Assembly (NCBI GenBank): GCA_965205365.1
Contig: CBDBGT010000005.1
Span: 620,001-684,000, forward strand
Reading direction: 5' to 3'
DNA length: 64,000 bases
Source of the DNA: JALZUR01 sp965205365
Lineage (GTDB): Bacteria > Bdellovibrionota > Bdellovibrionia > Bdellovibrionales > UBA1609
The first letter of the stretch is position 1. Every line of letters starts with the position of its first letter. The notes below the pieces were generated by a model. It did not search any database, was not told where the DNA came from, and saw only the letters and a list, made by a program, of their open reading frames with translations. Positions 57,949 to 64,000 of the stretch are shown piece after piece. The position numbers were made by a program, and so were the translations under genes.

Positions 57949-59005
57949 ACCTGAGTTCGGCGTTACATTCTTTATAAAATAAGTGTTTAAAGTTTTTGAC
58001 GCCCCTTGCAATCCCAGAAAACAAAAAAAGCCATAAAATCCTTAGTTCAAACAAAAACGCCAATGACGGCAATTTTAAAAAGGAATTTTATGACTCAAGA
58101 TAAGCTTACCACTGTTTTTTGCGCTGTCGATGATTTTTGTATGCATTATGAAAATGTTTATAAAAAACAAGCCTTAGAAAATCGAAAGCCTTTTAGAGGT
58201 ACGCCCTCAAATCTAGCAATAAGTGAAGTTATATCAATTTTAATTCTATTTCACCCATGTGGATTTAGAACCTTCAAGCAATTCTATCTACACTTGAGAG
58301 CTTATCACAAAGGGGACTTCCCTTATTTGGTAAGCTACACAAGATTTGTAGAGCTTATCCCCTCAGCACTCATACCTCTTTGTTCTTTTTTAAAATCACG
58401 GTTTGTAAAGTCAACAGGAATCAATTTTATCGACTCTACACCTCTGAGAGTATGTAGAAATAAACGCATTAAAAGGAATAAAGTTTTCAAAGACATAGCT
58501 GCAGTTGGAAAGTCTACAATGGGTTGGTTTTTTGGATTTAAACTTCACATTGTCACCAATGAGTTTGGCCATTTGTTATCTGCACAGATTACAGCTGGCA
58601 ATGTTGATGACAGAAAACCTGTTCCTAAGTTGGCAGAGGGTTTATGGGGAAAGCTGTTTGCTGATAAAGGTTATATTTCAAAAAAGTTATTTAATGAGCT
58701 TTTTGAAAATGGGGTCAAACTGATCACTTCCGTCAGAAAAGGCATGAAGAATAGGTTGATGGAAATGGAGGATAAAATTCTTTTACGAAAGCGCTCAGTT
58801 ATTGAGACCATAAATGATCAGCTTAAAAATATTTCTCAAGTAGAGCACTCTAGACACCGTAGTCCTACAAACGCCATGGTTAATATAATTGCAGGGCTTG
58901 TAGCGTATACATTTCAAGAAAAAAAACCAAGAATCAACTGGAGCGCAGAAGAACAAAAATTGATAAACACCGCTCTGATAGTAGCTTAGATCGCCGAACT
59001 CAGGT
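57949..59005 (+). mobile_element. IS982-family insertion sequence
   Basis: A 1057-bp element with perfect 14-bp inverted ends ACCTGAGTTCGGCG / CGCCGAACTCAGGT. The flanks repeat TAAAA (or TTAAAA), and the uninterrupted sequence ACTATTAAAAGGTTTGC is present in unit B near 62695-62711, which confirms the insertion site. It lies between the ankyrin start and the divergent ~160-aa gene. Confidence 0.95.
58090..58989 (+). CDS. IS982-family transposase
   Basis: A 299-aa DDE transposase. Family marks are TTVFCAVDDFC near the start, FIDSTPLRVCRNKRIKRNKVF with the first Asp, STMGWFFGFKLHIVTNEFGH, LFADKGYISKK with the second Asp, and RSVIETINDQLKNISQVEHSRHR with the Glu. The ATG at 58090 has AAAAAGGA just upstream and gives the normal length; an upstream start at 58006 is unlikely. 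The frame is intact. Confidence 0.93.
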   Translation: MTQDKLTTVFCAVDDFCMHYENVYKKQALENRKPFRGTPSNLAISEVISILILFHPCGFRTFKQFYLHLRAYHKGDFPYLVSYTRFVELIPSALIPLCSFLKSRFVKSTGINFIDSTPLRVCRNKRIKRNKVFKDIAAVGKSTMGWFFGFKLHIVTNEFGHLLSAQITAGNVDDRKPVPKLAEGLWGKLFADKGYISKKLFNELFENGVKLITSVRKGMKNRLMEMEDKILLRKRSVIETINDQLKNISQVEHSRHRSPTNAMVNIIAGLVAYTFQEKKPRINWSAEEQKLINTALIVA

Positions 59006-59188
59006 TAAAAGGTTTGCTTTTTTTCCTTAATTTGTTGCCACTAGGCTAAGTAGTTAAAATCATTAAGAGCCTATTTATAATTCAAATACCCACATTTTAT
59101 AAAATTTTTAATGCAAGATGCTGCATATCTTTGTAAGGAGATGAAGGCATTATTATCACTTTAGGATTAGTTTTTTCAATTCAATCAT

Positions 59189-59309
59189 ATGTTTGGTTGG
59201 TTTTCTTCAGCAAGGTATACTCTCCTAGGAGCTAAAAAAAATCATCACTTAAGGTCGCAATTTGAAGCAGATAAAACACAAACTTTAAAAGATCTTAGGT
59301 TGGGAGAGG
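59189..59309 (+). pseudogene. truncated copy of the ~160-aa gene (unit A)
   Basis: Identical to the first ~40 codons of the gene at 62883, ending RSQFEADKTQTLKDLRLGE, and cut at 59309, where IS1634 sequence starts. Only the start remains. Confidence 0.85.
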
Positions 59310-59472
59310 GCTTGTATCTAAGACTACTCCTGTTTTAAAGAAAATTTACCAAGTTTTAAACCTTAAGGGAAAGGACTGTATTCACCTAGTTAAAGAGCAA
59401 ATGTAGTGACCCCAGCAAAATCTAAGCACTTGATTTTATTAGCTTTATGCGCCGTGTTGTGTCGAAGTCAGG
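59310..59472 (+). pseudogene. 3' end of an IS1634-family element
   Basis: About 163 bp nearly identical to 19857-20012: the last ~31 codons of the transposase (SKTTPVLKKIYQVLNLKGKD, then VKEQM and a TAG) plus the right end (GTGTCGAAGTCAGGA). It sits exactly at the junction of duplication units A and B. Confidence 0.88.
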
Positions 59473-59612
59473 AACAAGTAAACTTTGTATTTTCTTTTTA
59501 TGGCTTCAAGACTTATTTTAAAAAGTGGGGAATTTTAAATATAAAAAAAGGCAGCTTTGAGGTCGCCTTTTTCTCATTTTTTAACTCAACTGAACGGATC
59601 AGTTTTCAGAAG

Positions 59613-59958
59613 CTAGTTTTTTTTGCATGAATTTGATGGAGAGGTTCCTCGTAAATTACCTGAAGCAATTAAACCTGTATGTGTCTCATAAGCATAATCA
59701 CCAATAAAACCATGATGTAAAATATATCTTTTAGAATAAACTCTACATTCTTTTTTCATTTGGCGAAAGGCTTTGGTTTTACTTCCTCCCTCCCCCCAAA
59801 TAGGGTGAGCAATATACTTAGCTCTTGTATAAATACGATAATAAAATGTTCCACCTCGATCAACATTCACATCATCGAGTCCACCGCAGAATGCCTCGCA
59901 ATAGTAACTTGCAAAAGAAGTTTGTGAAAATATGAGAAGTGTTACTTCTACCTTTCAT
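59613..59958 (-). pseudogene. small exported Cys-rich protein gene, frameshifted in the signal peptide (unit B)
   Basis: Same as the unit A copy, with one amino-acid change (LRGTSPS instead of LRGASPS) and one in the leader. The same extra G after ATGAAA throws the signal peptide out of frame. The lesion therefore predates the duplication, or one copy was converted by the other. Confidence 0.65.
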
Positions 59959-59974
59959 AACTGTTGTTTTTTAT

Positions 59975-59998
59975 GGGTAGATTACTGTAAAAACAAAG
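59975..59998. other. 24-bp segment inverted relative to unit A
   Basis: Reverse complement of 55206-55229. It changes the ankyrin C-terminus to GFVFTVIYP. Confidence 0.85.
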
Positions 59999-60009
59999 CC
60001 CCTGTCTCT

Positions 60010-60720
60010 CTGTGCTCCAGCATCAATTAACATTTTTGCAATTTCATCGTGGTTCTCCACTAAAGCCCATGCAAGAGCTGTTTTTTTATCTTTACCTTGA
60101 ATATTTACATCAGCCCCAGCGTCAATTAACGCTTTTGCAATTTTAGTGTAGCCATGCTTTGAAGCCCGTATAAGAGCTGTGTTTTTATCTTTATCTTGAA
60201 TATTTACATCAGCCCCAGCGTCAATTAACGCTTTTGCAAGTTGAGTGTGACCCTTCAATGAAGCCCATATAAGAGCTGTTTTTTTATCTTCACCTTGAAT
60301 ATTTACATCAGCCCCAGCGTCAATTAACGCTTTTGCAAGTTGAGTGTGACCCTTCCATGAAGCCAATATAAGAGCTGTGTTTTTATATTTATTTTGAATA
60401 TTCAGATCAGCCCCAGCGTCAATTAACGCTTTTACAATTTTAGTGTGACCCTTCAATGAAGCCCGTATAAGAGCTGTGTTTTTATCTTTATCTTGAATAT
60501 TTACATCAGCCCCAGCGTCAATTAACGCTTTTACAATTTTAGTGTGACCCTTCAATGAAGCCCGTATAAGAGCTGTGTTTTTATCTTTATCTTGAATATT
60601 TACATCAGCCCCAGCGTCAATTAACGCTTTTACAATTTTAGTGTGACCCTTCAATGAAGCCCGTATAAGAGCTGTGTTTTTATCTTTATCTTGAATATTT
60701 ACATCAGCCCCAGCGTCAAT
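60010..60720 (-). repeat. 99-bp tandem ankyrin repeats (unit B, C-terminal part)
   Basis: About seven units of 99 bp, three of them nearly identical in sequence (each reading GADVNIQDKDKNTALIRAS). This points to recent repeat amplification within the gene. Confidence 0.88.
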
Positions 60721-62202
60721 GGTTCACCGTTATCTAGAAGGGTGTGATCCATGCCAACAAGCCTAAAGTCCTGAAAAAGATAAACAAGCTCCCTCCACAC
60801 AATTAAAATTTGGTTACTAAATAAACTAAATTGTCGGAGGATTAAATGGAGCTATTTGAAAAGTTAATCGTAAAATCACTAGGTCTTCAAGGTGTAAAAT
60901 TAGAAAACTGGGAGGCTTGTGATAAAGAGTTAAAACTAGTCCTTTACGCAAAACAAGATCGTGAAAATGTAGGCTGTAATCAATGTGGCTGCCAAATATC
61001 TCATGTCCATGAGTGGAAGCTTCGAAAAATTAAAGCTTCTCCAATAGGCTCATATGAAGAGGTGTGGATTTACTTAAAACAGCTTCGAGGGCACTGCTTA
61101 ATGTGTGATGATAAAGTCAGATCAGCTGGTGTTGATTTTACTCACCCTAATTTTGAAAACTTAACTTACTCACTTGTAGAAAAAGCAGGACGTCTTTGTG
61201 AAGAGATGACTTGTGAGTCAGTTGCTAGAATTTTAAGAATGAACCCCAAGACTGTGTGGAATTTGGATCAGTACCGGATGAAGCAAATAAAACCTCTTTT
61301 AAGCTATGCTGAAAGAAAGTTAGATTTAGAGCAGATGTCATCTGATGAGGTGCACTTTAGAACTATTTTTGGAAAGAAGTCTTGTGACAAGAATACGATT
61401 AAGTTCATCACAAATTTAGTCTGTACGAAGATGAGAAAGGTGCTCTCAAATGCAATGGGCAGAAAGGGTTCAAGCTTACTTAATTGTTTAAAGGTATTAA
61501 CAAAAGAGCAGCTAGATAAGATCAAGTTTTTTGCAGTTGATATGCATGATGCTTTTATTGAGGCTGTGATAGGTAAATGTGAGAATGCTAAGGTCTGTGT
61601 TGATAGGTTCCATGTTGCAGAAGGGCTAAATAATTTTTTTGATGATGTGAGAAAATTTGAGTTTAAAAAAGCTAAAGAAAATGAAGATAAGTTTTTAATG
61701 GATGTGCTAGCACCTCATAAAAGATATATTTTAGTGGAGCGTGAGAAGAATTTATCTAAAGGAGATTTTACTAAATTAGAGAGGCTTTTAGATGTGAATA
61801 AGAACATTTTTAAAGCTTCAGTTTTAGTTGAGCACTTCCATAAAGTTTTAGATCAAAAGAATGTAAAAGACTTTAGAAAAGCTCTGGTTCTTTGGTACCG
61901 ATATGCAAGAGAGTCAAAATTAAAGCCCTTTTTGAAATTTGCAAAAACCTTAAGAAAGTACAGAGGTTACATTGAAGGATATATTATGTCTGGGCTCACA
62001 ACAGCAGTAAGTGAAGGCTTAAACAACAAGATTAAAGTGCTTAGAAGGATGGGCTATGGTTACACAAACCCAGAGTCATTTATGCACAAAATACTGCAGC
62101 GATGTGGACTTTTAAACTCAAATTACATCAATACTTCAAGTTGGTACTGGCCACCTCAAATGAGATTGGCACAAACTACACCCTTCTAGATAACGGAGAG
62201 GC
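60721..62202 (+). mobile_element. ISL3-family insertion sequence in the ankyrin gene of unit B
   Basis: An element of about 1.48 kb. Inverted ends share CCGTTATCTAGAAGGGTGT, with six outer bases (GGTTCA / GCCTCT). The flanks repeat AGCGTCAAT (8-10 bp match), consistent with the 8-bp duplication of the family; the exact edge is blurred because the target repeat occurs many times. Confidence 0.9.
60846..62189 (+). CDS. ISL3-family transposase
   Basis: A 447-aa transposase with the N-terminal zinc-finger-like CNQCG ... CLMCDD cysteines, the DDE residues in FFAVDMHDAFIEAV (Asp), VCVDRFHVAEGLNN (Asp) and TTAVSEGLNNKIKVLRRMGYGY (Glu). GGAGG lies before the ATG. Length is normal and the frame is intact, so the element may be active. 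Confidence 0.93.
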   Translation: MELFEKLIVKSLGLQGVKLENWEACDKELKLVLYAKQDRENVGCNQCGCQISHVHEWKLRKIKASPIGSYEEVWIYLKQLRGHCLMCDDKVRSAGVDFTHPNFENLTYSLVEKAGRLCEEMTCESVARILRMNPKTVWNLDQYRMKQIKPLLSYAERKLDLEQMSSDEVHFRTIFGKKSCDKNTIKFITNLVCTKMRKVLSNAMGRKGSSLLNCLKVLTKEQLDKIKFFAVDMHDAFIEAVIGKCENAKVCVDRFHVAEGLNNFFDDVRKFEFKKAKENEDKFLMDVLAPHKRYILVEREKNLSKGDFTKLERLLDVNKNIFKASVLVEHFHKVLDQKNVKDFRKALVLWYRYARESKLKPFLKFAKTLRKYRGYIEGYIMSGLTTAVSEGLNNKIKVLRRMGYGYTNPESFMHKILQRCGLLNSNYINTSSWYWPPQMRLAQTTPF

Positions 62203-62882
62203 AGCGTCAATTAACGCTTTTGCAAGTTGAGTGTGACCCTTCCATGAAGCCAATATAAGAGCTGTATATTTCTCTTCATCTTGAATATTTACATCAGCCC
62301 CATTTTCAATTAATGCTTTTACAAGTTGAGTGTAGCCACGCTTTGAAACCCGTATAAGAGCTGTTTTGCCATTAATATCAGGATCAGTACTATCAATACT
62401 AAAGATATTGCTGCAATTAGTTTGTTCACTGAAAAATAATTCAAGGCCTTTTATATTATTGCGAGTAATGGAATCTGTTAAAATATTCCTACATTCTGTA
62501 ATTTTATCTGCATCTACTTCAGGTATATGAGCAAAACCTTGTGTAGCTCCAAAAAAAATAATCATACCAAGAGTTAAAAACTGTTTCATGTGACCTCCTA
62601 AAGTCTAGTTTAGTTGCCTATGTTCATTAGACTTTTGGAGCAGAATAAACAAGCAGAAGTATAGTTAATATAAATTTTACAAAAAATATTTAAAACTATT
62701 AAAAGGTTTGCTTTTTTTCCTTAATTTGTTGCCACTAGGCTAAGTAGTTAAAATCATTAAGAGCCTATTTATAATTCAAATACCCACATTTTATAAAATT
62801 TTTAATGCAAGATGCTGCATATCTTTGTAAGGAGATGAAGGCATTATTATCACTTTAGGATTAGTTTTTTCAATTCAATCAT

Positions 62883-63374
62883 ATGTTTGGTTGGTTTTCT
62901 TCAGCAAGGTATACTCTCCTAGGAGCTAAAAAAAATCATCACTTAAGGTCGCAATTTGAAGCAGATAAAACACAAACTTTAAAAGATCTTAGGTTGGGAG
63001 AGGACATTTATTGTATTGTATATGGAGCGCAGCCTGGTAGTTTTCATAAAGCTGGGAATGAGTCAGTATTTAAGTTTAGAAAAATCGGTGGAATTATTTT
63101 AGATGATGGAAATCGAGGAATTTTTTCATATGTAATAACGGAAAAAGGATTGTTTGGAGAAGCAGCCTTTGATCATACAGGGCCGTATCATGATTCTATT
63201 AACTTTATTTTGACTGTTCGTGTTGCTGAAAGCGGGGATCTTATAGGGGAGTGGGCAGTATCTAGGGCTCTAATCAACGAGAGAAGAGAGGCTATACCAT
63301 TAGTAAATTCTTCTTACTACGCTGGCGCCTACTTACTTTCCTCATCTAGAAAAAAACTAAATATTTTTTTCTAG
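62883..63374 (+). pseudogene. ~160-aa protein gene with decayed signal peptide (unit B)
   Basis: The 163-aa frame starts MFGWFSSARYTLLG without a ribosome site. Just upstream, AAGGAG ATGAAGGCATTATTATCA begins a signal peptide resembling that of the intact paralogue at 63688 (MKILLLILGLVFS), but a lost base brings a TAG, and the leader frame no longer joins the domain frame. The domain (LRSQFE, LKDLRLGEDIYCIVYGAQ, ESVFKFRKIGGIILDDG) matches the paralogue. The family is unknown to me. I infer that export is lost. Confidence 0.6.
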
Positions 63375-63379
63375 ATGAG
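63341..63379. other. long perfect hairpin at the end of the ~160-aa gene
   Basis: CTCATCTAGAAAAAAA pairs perfectly with TTTTTTTCTAGATGAG across a seven-base loop. The stop codon lies inside it. It may act as a two-way terminator, using the T runs within its stem. Confidence 0.7.
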
Positions 63380-63687
63380 GAGAGCAGCAAGCAAAATTCT
63401 AAATGATAATCTAGTTTCTTATTCAAACTAGAAAATAAAAACCTTAAATTTATAAAATGGCCTTGTGTAAAATATTAAACTCTTAAATATAATTTAAAAT
63501 TACGTTGATTTATAGGCTTTTAAAAAAATTTAACCGCCTATTTTGCTCATGTTTTTTGAAATAATTTCATAAAGTTTTTTTTGTAATGACGAGAGGTAAA
63601 AAGTTTGATGTTGTTTGAAACTGTAAAAAAATTAACGACTATAAAAAAACTGCCAATTTAATGAGCAAAGGTTTTTGGAGGATGTAG
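63375..63687. other. intergenic region with the right-hand 48-bp repeat
   Basis: Holds the repeat copy 63432-63478 and the promoter region of the last gene. No other gene is seen. Confidence 0.45.
63432..63478. repeat. ~48-bp repeat, right copy
   Basis: Matches 53601-53648 in direct orientation, 9.8 kb apart, with three or four differences. Confidence 0.6.
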
Positions 63688-64000
63688 GTGAAGATATTAT
63701 TATTAATTTTAGGATTAGTTTTTTCAACAACTGTTCTTGCAGGACATCCGTTACAAGACCCTGTAGTTCATGGCTTAAGGTCGCAATTTGAAGTAGCTCA
63801 AACACCAACTTTACAAGATCTTAGATTGGGAGAGGATATTTATTGTATTGTACATGCAGCGCAACTTGATATTTTTGATAAGTTTGAGAACCAGTCAATG
63901 TTTAAGTTTAGAAAAGCTCTTGGATTTATTGTAAATGATGGAGTTAGTGCAGTTTCTTCATATGCCATAGGGGAAAAAGGATTGTCTGGAGTGTATACTG
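63688..64000 (+). CDS. exported protein, intact paralogue of the ~160-aa family, cut by the window end
   Basis: Starts at a GTG preceded by TTGGAGGA; an ATG six bases earlier is followed at once by a stop. The protein has a clean signal peptide (MKILLLILGLVFSTTVLA, cleavage before GHPLQ) and then the domain LRSQFEVAQTPTLQDLRLGEDIYCIVHAAQ, shared with the gene at 62883. It reads without a break to the window edge (104 residues). It gives the reference for what the decayed copies lost. Function unknown. Confidence 0.8.
   Translation, partial: MKILLLILGLVFSTTVLAGHPLQDPVVHGLRSQFEVAQTPTLQDLRLGEDIYCIVHAAQLDIFDKFENQSMFKFRKALGFIVNDGVSAVSSYAIGEKGLSGVYT

Larger units (their letters stand above)
54702..59309. 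repeat. tandem duplication unit A (ankyrin locus)
   Basis: Matches unit B (59473-63375) over the small Cys-rich gene, the ankyrin gene and the start of the ~160-aa gene, at an offset of 4771 bases on the left. Unit A additionally holds an IS3-type element and an IS982 element, and its right-hand gene is cut at 59309 where an IS1634 fragment begins. Confidence 0.9.
59971..62589 (-). pseudogene. exported ankyrin-repeat protein gene, split by an ISL3 element (unit B)
   Basis: The N-terminal part (62204-62589) has the same signal peptide and lead as in unit A, then two repeats; the C-terminal part (59971-60720) adds about seven, ending AQRDRGFVFTVIYP. Joined across the element and its duplication, the frame is continuous and gives ~9 repeats. 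Differences from unit A include LVKALIENGADVN for LAKALIDAGADLN. The C-part as annotated from an internal ATG has no signal peptide. Like its sister, it is disrupted, but at a different place and by a different element. Confidence 0.88.
59473..63375. repeat. tandem duplication unit B (ankyrin locus)
   Basis: Second copy of the three-gene unit. It lacks the IS3 and IS982 insertions but has an ISL3 element in the ankyrin gene. Its ankyrin repeat number differs from unit A, and its ~160-aa gene is full length. Confidence 0.9.

Noticed and set aside
59406..59630. A 74-aa frame at the A/B junction
   Set aside because: It spans the IS1634 end and the duplicated spacer and cannot be an ancestral gene.
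55230..60720. Regular repeats that might be read as a CRISPR array
   Set aside because: The 99-bp periodicity is in frame and encodes ankyrin repeats; there are no unique spacers and no cas genes.

Overview
This is an AT-rich window from a bacterial chromosome. The gene set points to the Bdellovibrionota (Bdellovibrio / Bacteriovorax-like predatory or predator-related bacteria): a TIGR02147-family protein, an MglA GTPase directly after dnaX-ybaB-recR, a lysine-repeat SWIB protein, a VWA lipoprotein, and many exported proteins of unknown function. The lineage is an inference from gene content and the general look of the 16S gene; no search was run.

Layout. 0-7 kb: exported and hypothetical genes, a truncated DUF1566 gene, map, a histone-like SWIB protein, ettA and an IS256-family remnant. 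7.2-12.9 kb: a complete rRNA operon (16S, tRNA-Ile, 23S, 5S) with a strong terminator. 12.9-17.9 kb: a VWA lipoprotein, a response-regulator-like protein, a frameshifted nucleotidyltransferase beside a possible partner gene, and a serine protease fragment. 17.9-20 kb: an IS1380-family element joined to an IS1634-family remnant. 20-27.7 kb: TIGR02147 protein, Dps, an outer-membrane protein with ZnuA and ZnuB-like zinc transport genes, MipA/OmpV and a DedA/ATP-grasp fusion. 27.8-34 kb: a tight seven-gene operon in which Rieske iron-sulfur domains are fused to three different partners (a TPP enzyme, a ferric-reductase-like membrane domain and a glutamate-synthase-like FMN domain), with a YHS protein and two very small membrane proteins. 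34.3-35.8 kb: two frameshifted genes, one a Fic protein. 36-44.4 kb: a cluster of exported proteins with paralogues and pseudogenes, the last interrupted by a second IS1380 copy. 44.5-53.5 kb: housekeeping genes (YgjP-like peptidase, SRP RNA, dnaX, ybaB, recR, mglA, a phosphopantetheinyl transferase, hppD, hmgA, ribD). 53.6-64 kb: an unstable accessory island.

The 54.7-63.4 kb island is a tandem duplication of a three-gene unit: a small Cys-rich exported protein, an exported ankyrin-repeat protein, and a divergent ~160-aa protein. Both ankyrin genes are broken, by different insertion sequences (IS3-type in one, ISL3-type in the other), and the first unit also carries an IS982 element. Target-site duplications and the uninterrupted sister copy let most element boundaries be read to the base. 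The two copies also differ by a 24-bp inversion that changes the ankyrin C-terminus.

The best candidates for something new are the multi-Rieske operon and the ankyrin/small-secreted-protein unit. The first looks like an intact electron-transfer pathway with no function I can name. The second looks like an exported system under repeated duplication and inactivation.
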